Shown here one piece after another: positions 1 through 6,791 of a stretch of DNA of 24,825 nt (position 1 is its first letter; the number at the start of each line of letters is the position of its first letter). The notes beneath the pieces are model-generated. The model was given only the letters and a program-made list of their open reading frames with translations, was not told where the DNA came from and did no database searches. Position numbers and translations under genes: made by a program. This stretch comes from Parachlamydiaceae bacterium (GTDB lineage: Bacteria > Chlamydiota > Chlamydiia > Chlamydiales > Parachlamydiaceae): positions 1-24,825 of the forward strand of contig JACDGH010000009.1 of assembly GCA_013815395.1 (NCBI GenBank). The letters run 5' to 3'.

Positions 1-1502
1 ATTTAAAGCATCGTTGGTTTGTTTTAATTGCGGGGCTCTTAAGTGTTCTTCTAAGCGTCTATTTCTTTTACACATTGCCTACTGATTTTATTCCTGATGA
101 AGATATTGGTTTTATTTTAGGATTTACTGAAGCCGAGCAAGGCACTTCATCAGAGCAAATGAAAATTTATCAACAACAAGTGGTGGATATCTTAAGACAG
201 GAGCCTAGTATTCAATCGCTTATTTCAAATTCAGCCACGCCTCAATATCGACAAGGAATTGTTTTTATTCAAATGATTCCCAGAAATCAAAGGAAGTCCA
301 TTGCGGAAATTACTTTAGAATTGAATAAAAAGCTGGGTAACATTCCAGGCATCAATATTTTTCTGAAAAATGTCCCTTTGATTGATTTAAACGTTGGACC
401 CCAAGTGCGTGGGGCTTATCAATATTTAATTCAGAGTCTAGATTCGGAACAAATGTATCAGTCAGCCACAAAATTGATTGGAAAAATGCGTGATGATCCG
501 ATGTTTCAAGGCATTTCCACGGATTTGGAAATAAAAACACCTCAGTTAAATTTAGAGTTGCAAAGAGATGTAGCTTCTACATTAGGCATTGACGCTCAAA
601 ATTTTGAATCGGCTTTCCTGTATGGCTTTTCAGGCAATCGCATTTCCCGTATTCAAACTCCTATTGACCAATATGATGTAATTTTAGAGATTAATAGAAA
701 TTTGCAAAAAAATCCTATTTCTTTAGATTCCATGTATGTGCGTTCTAGTACTACTCAACAGCTCGTCCCTTTAAGTGCTGTTGCAACTTGGAAGGAGGGG
801 GTTGGACCAGCCAGTATTAATCACTTCGCGCAGTTTCCTGCAGTCACAATCACATTTAACTTATCCCCGGGCACAGCATTAAGTGATGGATTATCCCGTT
901 TAGATGTGCTTGCAAGCAGCTCATTTAGTGAGCAAGTGACTGGTTCGGTGAAGGGTGCAGCCGAAGCCTTTAAAGAAACCATGAGCAGCGTAGGTTTGCT
1001 CTTTTTAATCACATTATTTACTATCTATGTCGTTCTTGGGATCCTTTATGAAAGTTACATTCATCCTTTAACGATTTTATCAACGCTTCCGCCAGCGATT
1101 GTAGGTGGGTTATTGGCTCTCTTTGTCACCGGTAAACCTTTGTCCTTATATGCATTTCTAGGATTTGTTTTATTGATTGGCATTGTTAAAAAGAATGGCA
1201 TTATGATGGTGGACTTTGCCCTGGATAATATTAGAACCAAGGGGGAAAGTGCTGAATCATCTATTTTTGAGGCTTGTTTAGTGCGCTTTAGGCCGATTAT
1301 GATGACGACGCTTACAGCGATTATGGGGGCACTGCCAATTGCTTTTGGCATAGGGGCCGGTGCAGAATCTCGGCGTCCATTGGGTTATGTCATTATTGGT
1401 GGTTTACTCATCTCTCAACTTGTGACACTTTTTCTAACGCCAGTTATCTACCTGTTCTTTGAGGGGTTGAGGGAACGTTTTAACCGAAAAAAACAAAGTT
1501 AG
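1..1502 (+). CDS. RND multidrug efflux pump, inner-membrane subunit (C-terminal half, 5' truncated by window edge)
   Basis: The reading frame is open from base 3 and enters from outside the window, so only about 500 of the usual 1,030 residues are seen. The visible part begins in TM7, runs into a TDFIPDED stretch (compare SSFLPEED in AcrB), then the second periplasmic porter/funnel domain, then TM8-TM12. The TM10 motif IVKKNGIMMVDFA carries the lysine (codon 1191-1193) that aligns with the proton-relay Lys940 of AcrB. RRPLGYVIIGG and LTPVIYLFF follow in TM11-12. The family exports drugs or other amphiphiles using the proton gradient, together with a periplasmic adaptor and a TolC-type channel; a TolC-type gene lies downstream on the same strand at 2420. 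The subfamily (AcrB-like or MdtB-like) cannot be settled from half a protein. The stop codon overlaps the end of the convergent zinc-finger gene, and no terminator is visible between them. Confidence 0.95.
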   Translation, partial: LKHRWFVLIAGLLSVLLSVYFFYTLPTDFIPDEDIGFILGFTEAEQGTSSEQMKIYQQQVVDILRQEPSIQSLISNSATPQYRQGIVFIQMIPRNQRKSIAEITLELNKKLGNIPGINIFLKNVPLIDLNVGPQVRGAYQYLIQSLDSEQMYQSATKLIGKMRDDPMFQGISTDLEIKTPQLNLELQRDVASTLGIDAQNFESAFLYGFSGNRISRIQTPIDQYDVILEINRNLQKNPISLDSMYVRSSTTQQLVPLSAVATWKEGVGPASINHFAQFPAVTITFNLSPGTALSDGLSRLDVLASSSFSEQVTGSVKGAAEAFKETMSSVGLLFLITLFTIYVVLGILYESYIHPLTILSTLPPAIVGGLLALFVTGKPLSLYAFLGFVLLIGIVKKNGIMMVDFALDNIRTKGESAESSIFEACLVRFRPIMMTTLTAIMGALPIAFGIGAGAESRRPLGYVIIGGLLISQLVTLFLTPVIYLFFEGLRERFNRKKQS

Positions 1503-2146
1503 CTTCGTAAGGGCATACCAAATTCCAATAAATGAATATCTGGAAAAAATGAAATTTGGTTTATCTTATTTGTTGGTTCATGAGCATTGCTATCCATGTC
1601 AAGGTTTTGCTTACAAGGATCAAATGTTGCACCTGGATCTTCTTCACTTTTAGGACTATCAGTTTTTTTTAGGAAAGACTTGATGCGAACATATTTATTT
1701 TTTTCTTTAATTGAATAATCTTGTGTAATGTTCATTTTTAATTCTTTTTTAATTTTTAAAATATTTTTGTAACATACATTGCAAATTGACAAATTATGAT
1801 CATTAGGATTTTTGTGCCATTTTCTAAGCTTTTTTTTTGTTAGGCAAGAAGAACACGTTTCTAATTTTATATTTAAAATTTTTATGGAAGAATCACAAAT
1901 TTTTAAAGCTTTTTTATTCAAGTTTTTGGGCCCATATTTCGTGTGTTTTGTTTTCTGAATAGTTGAACGTGCTCCTGCAATGATTAACAGGTAGCAGTTG
2001 TTGCAAATCATTTCGATTGTGTTGACAGGATTTTCATGCCAGTTTTCGAAAGATTGATATTTGTGACATTTGGGGCAGACTTCGCTTAAAGGAAGCATAT
2101 TAGTGAATTCTTTTGTTCTAATAATTTTTGAAAGCATGAGTGGCAA
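1499..2146 (-). CDS. GATA-like zinc-finger protein, main part (fingers 2 and 3)
   Basis: No known gene is recognised, but two clear four-cysteine modules are visible. In the 215-residue frame from a TTG at 2146, they are C24-x2-C27-x20-C48-x2-C51 and C98-x2-C101-x20-C122-x2-C125. Both share a central W-H-x-N-P and end in CNxCY. The pattern Cx2C-(x7-8)-W-...-CNxC is the layout of GATA-type zinc fingers, which are common in amoebae and fungi but unusual in bacteria; the usual spacer is 17-20 residues. The linker is lysine-rich. The C-terminal third is polar and without cysteine pairs. The true start is uncertain: TTG 2146, ATG 2137 or ATG 2098. The overlapping upstream frame (2086-2301) holds a first, matching finger, so this is probably the larger part of one frameshifted gene of about 267 residues. 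A role as a secreted nucleomodulin is inference only. It converges on the RND gene and shares bases with its stop codon. Confidence 0.6.
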   Translation of the reverse strand: MPLMLSKIIRTKEFTNMLPLSEVCPKCHKYQSFENWHENPVNTIEMICNNCYLLIIAGARSTIQKTKHTKYGPKNLNKKALKICDSSIKILNIKLETCSSCLTKKKLRKWHKNPNDHNLSICNVCYKNILKIKKELKMNITQDYSIKEKNKYVRIKSFLKKTDSPKSEEDPGATFDPCKQNLDMDSNAHEPTNKINQISFFPDIHLLEFGMPLRS

Positions 2147-2301
2147 ATCTTTGCAGTCATATAAGTGGAAGAGTAATTTCTATATGCTTTATTAATATTA
2201 CATTCAGAGCAGTTTGTTTGTGATGCATTAATCGATGGTTCAGGAACTTGGAAAATAGGTTGAAATGTGGATGGGTATCCATAAAGAATCATGGGGGTCA
2301 T
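2086..2301 (-). CDS. GATA-like zinc-finger protein, N-terminal part (finger 1), probably the 5' end of a frameshifted gene
   Basis: A 71-residue frame starts at ATG 2301, with a good purine-rich ribosome site (AGGTGAGAG) just upstream; a second ATG lies three codons in. Residues 31-56 form one four-cysteine finger, C31-x2-C34-x18-C53-x2-C56 (CSEC...CHSC), followed by a QKLLEQK helix start like those after the two fingers of the overlapping downstream frame. The frame then ends 12 residues later, at 2086. The next frame is already open from before this point and carries two more fingers of the same kind. A one-base slip near the A-tract after the CHSC codons (about 2122-2135) would join all three fingers in one protein. 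Two translationally coupled genes are the alternative, with the second starting at ATG 2098, but no good ribosome site supports that start. Confidence 0.55.
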   Translation of the reverse strand: MTPMILYGYPSTFQPIFQVPEPSINASQTNCSECNINKAYRNYSSTYMTAKICHSCFQKLLEQKNSLICFL

Positions 2302-2419
2302 CTCTCACCTATAGGTTATTTAGATAGCTTTATTATGTATATTCTATTATTAAATAATCTAGAAATTTTATATCTGTGTACTTATTCCAAGACACATAAT
2401 TGTAAAGCGAGATTTCAAA

Positions 2420-4000
2420 ATGTGGTTGTTGATGAGTCTCTTAAGCATAGTCCTTTCTTCCTGTTGCTATATTGATCCATCAAATGATGGTGAAGTGGCG
2501 GAATGGTATAATTTGCCTTGGGCTCCTTTACCAATTAAGGAAATACATCATAGCCCAACTCCTGAGGATGAGATTGAAGCTGAAGAAAATATGCTTAAGG
2601 AAAGTCAGCCTTGGCATGTGGATAATTTAATCGATGTAGCTCTTCGTAATAATCCTGATACTCGAGTAACATGGCAAAATGCACGCTCAGCAGCTTTCTT
2701 ATGGAGGGCTTCACGCAGTGCTTTATATCCCACGATAAATTTATCCGAGCAACTTCTTCTTCAAAAATTTTCTGGCGGAGGAATTGGTGGAGGGGCTGCG
2801 GCAGCTAATTCAACAGGTATTGTCGGCACAGGTAATATAGGAAACACTGGAAATACAGGAAACACTGGAAATACAGGAAACACTGGAAATACAGGAAACA
2901 ATGTAAACACTGGAAATACAGGAAGCAGTGTTGTGGTAGGAGGAAATACTCGTGGATTATCTAGTAATTCAACTTCTTCTTCCAATCAGTTGTTGATCAG
3001 CACGTTATCCTTTTCGTATTTGATGCTTGATTTTGGAGGTCGCCTGGCAACCATCGATGCCGCTCGTGAAGCCCTTATCTATGCTGATTGGACGCATAAT
3101 CGCGAAGTGCAAACAATTATGTTAAACGTTTTAACTTTCTATTATCAGCATTTAGAGGCAAAAGCACTGCTGGCAGCCAGAGAGTTAGATCTTAAAGAGG
3201 CTAAAGAAAATGTTGAGTCAGCCCAAGAGCAATTCGATGCAGGCGTGGTCACCATTGTGGATGTGCTACAGGCAAAATCAACATATGTTAATATTCAATT
3301 CCAAATGGAGCAATTGCGAGGTCAAACTAAAACGACATTAGGCCGATTAGCAACTGCTATGGGTATGCCTCCTAATGCCCAATTTGAAGTTGTTAATTTA
3401 CCAGAAGACCTTCAAATGGAAAAGGTGCAGAAAGATATTGACGAATTGATAGCCACTGCTAAAGCGGAGAGGCCAGATCTAGCTGCCGCAGAGGCTAAAT
3501 GGAAAGGTCAAGAAGCCAACGCCAAGGCTGCTTTTTCTGCAGGTTTGCCCACATTGACGGCTAATGGCATTGTTCAAAACAATGATAACATTAATAATTC
3601 CAGCTTAAGTAGTCGTTATTACAGCGGATCTATAATTTTAAATGTGCCCATTTATAACGGATTCTATTATGTCAATCGGACACGCAGCGCAAGGGCAGAT
3701 GCGGCTGCTGCCTTTGCAGAGTGGAAGAGCAAGGAGGAGAATGCTCTACTAGAGGTAGTTATCAGTTATGCTGATTTCACAACGGCAGCTCAACAAATCA
3801 AATTTGCTGACGAGAATTTTCTGTATGCGAATAAGGCCTATGAGGCTGCTTTGGCGAACTATAAGTTTGGAATCAATACGATTTTAGATGTACTGTCAGC
3901 AGAAGCTGCTTTATCAAATGCACGTGCTCAAAAAATTCAGTCGCGCACCTTTTGGATTATTTCACTGACAAATATTGCCTATGCCACAGGGACATTATAG
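2420..4000 (+). CDS. TolC/OprM-type outer-membrane efflux lipoprotein
   Basis: The 526-residue protein starts with MWLLMSLLSIVLSSC, a lipoprotein signal peptide with lipobox LSSC, so lipidation at Cys15 is likely. The body has the two pseudo-repeats of the TolC family: the first has LMLDFGGRLATIDAAREA followed by the long helix ending FDAGVVTIVDVLQAKSTY; the second has LNVPIYNGFYYVNRTRSA and FGINTILDVLSAEAALSNA. These form the trimeric outer-membrane channel and periplasmic tunnel that serve RND pumps. A Gly-Asn-Thr repeat (about residues 141-167) sits exactly where the TolC fold has its first outward-facing loop between two beta strands. The RND gene at 1-1502 is the obvious partner, but the zinc-finger block on the opposite strand separates them. 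The ATG has only a weak GCGAG-like ribosome site. No terminator oriented for this strand follows; the hairpin at 4011-4033 lacks a downstream T-tract in this direction. Confidence 0.92.
   Translation: MWLLMSLLSIVLSSCCYIDPSNDGEVAEWYNLPWAPLPIKEIHHSPTPEDEIEAEENMLKESQPWHVDNLIDVALRNNPDTRVTWQNARSAAFLWRASRSALYPTINLSEQLLLQKFSGGGIGGGAAAANSTGIVGTGNIGNTGNTGNTGNTGNTGNTGNNVNTGNTGSSVVVGGNTRGLSSNSTSSSNQLLISTLSFSYLMLDFGGRLATIDAAREALIYADWTHNREVQTIMLNVLTFYYQHLEAKALLAARELDLKEAKENVESAQEQFDAGVVTIVDVLQAKSTYVNIQFQMEQLRGQTKTTLGRLATAMGMPPNAQFEVVNLPEDLQMEKVQKDIDELIATAKAERPDLAAAEAKWKGQEANAKAAFSAGLPTLTANGIVQNNDNINNSSLSSRYYSGSIILNVPIYNGFYYVNRTRSARADAAAAFAEWKSKEENALLEVVISYADFTTAAQQIKFADENFLYANKAYEAALANYKFGINTILDVLSAEAALSNARAQKIQSRTFWIISLTNIAYATGTL
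2840..2920 (+). repeat. In-frame 18-bp tandem repeat encoding Gly-Asn-Thr repeats
   Basis: The 18-bp unit GGAAACACTGGAAATACA occurs three times perfectly at 2840-2893. A partly degenerate 27-bp copy follows to 2920, and a diverged copy precedes. The unit consists of two related 9-mers, each encoding GNT, so any gain or loss of units keeps the frame of the outer-membrane channel gene. The repeats map to the first predicted surface loop of the TolC-type fold. Confidence 0.9.
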
Positions 4001-4004
4001 AAAC

Positions 4005-4033
4005 AAAAAAGGCGGCAATTGATCATTGCCGCC
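4005..4033 (-). terminator. Intrinsic terminator for the small minus-strand ORF
   Basis: GGCGGCAAT (4011-4019) pairs perfectly with ATTGCCGCC (4025-4033) around a 5-nt loop. Read on the minus strand, the stem is followed at once by TTTTTTGTTT, the classic terminator arrangement. Read on the plus strand there is no T-tract, so the hairpin serves chiefly the minus-strand transcript ending at 4059, although it could also act as a 3' end stem for the TolC-type gene. Confidence 0.85.
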
Positions 4034-4058
4034 TAGGATGCCACGTGGTTCTTTTAAA

Positions 4059-4253
4059 TTAAAAAGAAACGGTGATTTTTCCTGATACTTGAACGATATC
4101 GCTAAGAGATACCGCATTCATGCCAAGATTTTTTGCATAATGCACATTGACGTGTATTTTTAATTCGGGTTCATAGTGATTACCAATTTGGTGTCCGCTA
4201 TCAAACTCTTTTAAATCATCATCAAAGGCAAGTGAGCTATGTTTATGACCCAC
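4059..4253 (-). CDS. Small hypothetical protein, 64 residues, GTG start
   Basis: No family is recognised. The product is soluble-looking, with a His/Asp/Glu-rich first half (DDDLKEFDSGHQ) and a C-terminal stretch that looks like beta strands (LKIHVNVHYA, GKITVSF). Support for a real gene is contextual: it is followed 25 bases later by a strong intrinsic terminator on its own strand and preceded by a long structured leader. The only workable start is the GTG at 4253, because a TAA lies two codons upstream; a weak AAAGAG ribosome site sits about 7 bases before it. The start codon lies inside a CCTGTGGG element that can be masked by upstream pairing. It could also be the surviving 3' fragment of a decayed longer gene. 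Confidence 0.45.
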   Translation of the reverse strand: MGHKHSSLAFDDDLKEFDSGHQIGNHYEPELKIHVNVHYAKNLGMNAVSLSDIVQVSGKITVSF

Positions 4254-4318
4254 AGGTTATCTCTTTGATTTTATATCCTGTGCGAATAGGCCCAAATGTG
4301 CGGTCGCTACCCCACAGG
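4249..4318 (-). promoter_or_regulatory. Candidate RNA switch over a start codon (mutually exclusive hairpins)
   Basis: On the minus strand there are two identical octamers CCTGTGGG, A (4318-4311) and C (4256-4249), with the complementary CACAGG (B, 4282-4277) between them. B can pair with A (28-nt loop) or with C (20-nt loop, extended to about 10 bp with one mismatch, CACAGGATAT against ATAACCTGTG). Element C contains the GTG start codon of the 64-residue ORF, so B:C pairing would bury the start and A:B pairing would free it. The pairings are seen in the sequence; that they regulate translation is inference from how leader RNAs usually work. Confidence 0.4.
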
Positions 4319-4332
4319 CTTAGTTCATAACA

Positions 4333-4466
4333 ATGTTTATAAATATAAAATCCCAAAATTTTGTGGTCTCGAGCGTCGTTAGACTGACGTCACCTCCCTT
4401 GGTGCTCACGGTGTCCACTGTTATTGGGCACTAACCTTAAGGGATATACAAAAAATGTATAAACAT
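4333..4466 (-). ncRNA. Structured RNA domain, unidentified (orientation inferred)
   Basis: The stretch without genes at 4254-4579 holds this fold. ATGTTTATA (4333-4341) pairs perfectly with TATAAACAT (4458-4466). The stem continues with ATCCC (4350-4354) against GGGAT (4441-4445) plus three A-T pairs. Inside, GTTA and TAAC close two small hairpins, CACC/GGTG and GTGTCC/GGGCAC, giving a three-way junction. A further hairpin lies just outside at 4475-4503 (TCCTAGTTGC against GCAACTTAGGA). Self-complementary folds look alike on both strands; the minus strand is preferred because the start-codon switch, a minus-strand ORF and a terminator follow in that direction. It matches none of the signatures I know for RNase P RNA, tmRNA, SRP RNA or 6S RNA. 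Confidence 0.4.
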
Positions 4467-4579
4467 TAAGGAGTTCCTAGTTGCTAATTTTTGCAACTTA
4501 GGAAAAAGATCTTCGAAAAAATAATGAAGTCCTTATTAAGACATATCAAAATCATTTTAATTATATCAAGTTAAGAATG

Positions 4580-5386
4580 TCATTTTAGCAGTTTTTCTCG
4601 ATATGTAATGTAATCGGGTAAGGCAATATTGCCAGTGGCTAATTGTTGGATGACCATGCGAAAAGCCATAGGGTTAATAGTGAGAGGCTGATTCGAAGAT
4701 CGGTCCAGGCCTGCATAATTTTTCCATTGCTGCCAAGCTTGTAATTCTTCTTGAGCGTTGCCAAGTTGCTGCTGCAGCATCGCAATTCTGAGTAAATTGA
4801 AAGCAAATAAAACTTCGCTAAAGGAGCGTTCGCTGCTGTTCTGCGATAAACCGTCAATCATCGTTTGCTGAAGTATCTGAGATTTTTCAAGCGCTTCTTT
4901 ATATAGTGATTCGCTAATGAGAAGAGTGGTCGTAGCAAAATTATTATAAAGCATGAGGCTTTCCGCTTTTGTGCGCTGTAACGTGTTTACAATAAAGGAT
5001 TTTGCTTCTATAGTTTGTCCACGATTAAGCAATGTTTGCCCCAAGGAGCCGTCATAAGCAGGATGTAATTCGGGGTGAGCATTCATCAGAGTTGTTAATC
5101 TTTTAAAAGCTTCTTGCGTTGTAGTGTTCTCATTTTCCGTATTTTCTCGTGAAAATGTTGAAAAATCAGTGGAGGCTTGGAAATAATCTTTTTCAGATTT
5201 TGCTGTATTGCTGCTACTTAAGCGATATACTAAGATAAAAAAAACGATGAGTCCTAATAATGCATAAATGACAATTTTGCCATTCTGGGCTAGCCAGTCT
5301 ATAACAGAGTTTGCGTCGAAAGAATCGAGTGAACTTTGCTTTTGAATTGTTGTTTCAGGAGTAGGTTGACGTGATGTTTGTGACAT
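4580..5386 (-). CDS. Membrane-anchored helical-repeat protein (YfgM/TPR-like), function unknown
   Basis: The 268-residue protein has a polar N-terminus of about 35 residues, one transmembrane helix at about residues 37-54 (GKIVIYALLGLIVFFILVY), and a long alpha-helical outer domain with TPR-like spacing (AFKRLTTLMNAHPELHPAYDGSLG..LLNRGQ, then ALEKSQILQQ). This N-in topology with a periplasmic tetratricopeptide-like domain resembles YfgM-type proteins, which assist chaperones at the Sec translocon. The resemblance is in architecture only, and no diagnostic motif was seen. It is divergently transcribed from parB, with 131 bases between the two starts that must carry both promoters. The ATG at 5386 begins MSQTSRQP. 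Confidence 0.6.
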   Translation of the reverse strand: MSQTSRQPTPETTIQKQSSLDSFDANSVIDWLAQNGKIVIYALLGLIVFFILVYRLSSSNTAKSEKDYFQASTDFSTFSRENTENENTTTQEAFKRLTTLMNAHPELHPAYDGSLGQTLLNRGQTIEAKSFIVNTLQRTKAESLMLYNNFATTTLLISESLYKEALEKSQILQQTMIDGLSQNSSERSFSEVLFAFNLLRIAMLQQQLGNAQEELQAWQQWKNYAGLDRSSNQPLTINPMAFRMVIQQLATGNIALPDYITYREKLLK

Positions 5387-5517
5387 AATAAACTTGGGAT
5401 TGTGATTTTTTATGTGACTTAAGTCTCTTAAATCCGTAAGATAAGTTCTAATGACTTAACTCTTATGCGGATATTAATCATACTTCTAATAACATTGTTG
5501 TAAAGATAAAAATTGCG

Positions 5518-6348
5518 ATGGAAGACACTCCTATTATCTTAGATGATCAAAATTCTAGGGCTAACGAGGAAATTAAACAAGTAGATATTGATTGCGTTTT
5601 CGTCAACCCCTTTCAACCGCGGCGTCATTTTGCACAGGAAGAATTGTTGGAACTGGCTCAATCCATTCTAGCTGTCGGTTTAATTCATCCTCCTGTCGTA
5701 AGACCACGTCCAGACGGACTGACTTATGAACTTGTCTCGGGAGAACGACGTTACAGAGCAACCCAATTAGCTGGTTTGAAAACAATTGCGGTTCTTGTTC
5801 GCGCTAGCAGTCATGAAATTTCTGCTCAAGCGGCTTTAATAGAAAATATTCAACGCGTCGATCTCAATCCTATTGAAATAGCTAAGGCATTGCACAGCTT
5901 AACTGAGCAATTCGGACTACAACAAGAAGTGCTGGCTATCCGCATAGGCAAGAAGCGGTCGACTGTATCAAATTACTTGCGTTTATTAACCCTTCCAAAA
6001 TCAATTCAGGATGGCGTTTCTAGCAACAGCATCTCCATGGGACATGCCAAAGCAATTCTTTCGCTAAATGGATTTGAAAAGCAATCCTTGCTCTTTGAAA
6101 TAATTTTGAGGGATGATCTCAATGTTAGGGAAGCTGAAGAAGCGGCTTTAAGGATATCTGAAAAGTCGAAAAAAGAAAGATTAGTCTATACAAACCGAAA
6201 TTTTTTCTTGGAGCAAATTGCTGAGCGCATTCAGCAAAAACTTGGTACTAAAGTGAATATTCAAGGAAAGGGTAAGAAAGGTAAAATTACAATTAATTAC
6301 TATAATCTTGATGATTTGGATCGATTGATTGCCATCTTTGAGGCTTGA
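5518..6348 (+). CDS. parB: ParB/Spo0J-type chromosome-partitioning protein
   Basis: The 276-residue protein has the full ParB order. The N-terminal CTPase domain opens with VNPFQPRRHF (residues 29-38), then has the GERRYRA motif (75-81) that binds CTP phosphates and the ENIQR motif (109-113). A helix-turn-helix for parS recognition (about 125-160, IGKKRSTVSNYLRLL) follows, and then a C-terminal dimerisation region (about 225-276). ParB loads at parS near the origin, spreads as a CTP-dependent clamp and works with the ParA ATPase. No parA and no recognisable parS palindrome is present in this window, so the usual parA-parB pairing is absent here. The ATG at 5518 has only a weak purine-rich leader. 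A 322-bp hairpin element follows the stop codon by 73 bases; no conventional terminator is seen. Confidence 0.93.
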   Translation: MEDTPIILDDQNSRANEEIKQVDIDCVFVNPFQPRRHFAQEELLELAQSILAVGLIHPPVVRPRPDGLTYELVSGERRYRATQLAGLKTIAVLVRASSHEISAQAALIENIQRVDLNPIEIAKALHSLTEQFGLQQEVLAIRIGKKRSTVSNYLRLLTLPKSIQDGVSSNSISMGHAKAILSLNGFEKQSLLFEIILRDDLNVREAEEAALRISEKSKKERLVYTNRNFFLEQIAERIQQKLGTKVNIQGKGKKGKITINYYNLDDLDRLIAIFEA

Positions 6349-6421
6349 AAAATTTTATAAAATGAGATCAGGCTTATAGAATGTGGTCCTGGAATGATTA
6401 TTTCTGAATTCTGGGCGCTTC

Positions 6422-6743
6422 AAACCTAACCCTAATTTTTGACTTAGTTTTTAACACCAAGGCCCAAAGGTGCAAAGGGCTTCGCCTATCTATTATATCT
6501 TGCGGGCGAATCCCTAATGTCTTTGCGCTGTACGACAGGAACGATATTATCGATTAGAACGATACAACGATAGGAACGATACAACGATAAACGATAGGAA
6601 TCACTCCAATAGGGACTCTCAATAGGGAGAGGGTCTGTTTTTATTCTATCTTCTATTGTAATATCTTTATATCGTTATATCGTTTATATCGTTACATCGT
6701 TCCTAACGTTCTTATCTTTTAGTCAAAAATTAGGGTTAGGTTT
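6422..6743. repeat. 322-bp hairpin element with 23-bp perfect terminal inverted repeats (MITE-like)
   Basis: This element fills most of the 443-base gap between parB and the zincin gene. The arms 6422-6444 and 6721-6743 are perfect reverse complements, with cores CTAACCCTAATTTTTGACT and AGTCAAAAATTAGGGTTAG. Inside, a left block rich in AACGATA (two 17-bp tandem units at 6557-6573 and 6574-6590) faces a right block rich in TATCGTT (about 6668-6712), so the whole could fold as one long imperfect hairpin. The centre holds CAATAGGGA twice. There is no credible gene and no clear target-site duplication. The left 44 bases match the left end of the element at 18446-18565 at about 37 of 44 positions, so the two belong to one repeat family. 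Confidence 0.8.
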
Positions 6744-6791
6744 TGGTTTTTGGTTTAGTTTTTTGGTCTCGTATCATCTAATAATTCCAAA

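Noticed and set aside
1499..2301. HNH endonuclease reading of the paired CxxC motifs
   Set aside because: The His-His/Asn core expected between the cysteine pairs of HNH proteins is missing. The W-H-x-N-P and CNxC spacing suits a GATA-like finger better.
2761..2985. Antisense frame with Val-Phe-Pro repeats opposite the TolC-type gene
   Set aside because: It is the complement of the Gly-Asn-Thr repeat and has no independent support.
4254..4579. Housekeeping RNA such as RNase P RNA, tmRNA, SRP RNA or 6S RNA
   Set aside because: The conserved cores I know (the RNase P GAGGAAAGTC block, the tmRNA tRNA-like ends, the SRP tetraloop region) are absent, and the CCTGTG hairpin that recalls 6S RNA closes only about 30 nt. 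It is kept as an unidentified fold.
6541..6712. CRISPR array suggested by the repeated AACGATA units
   Set aside because: The units are 7-17 bp, adjacent or nearly so, without unique spacers of equal size, and have inverted counterparts. They form part of a hairpin element.
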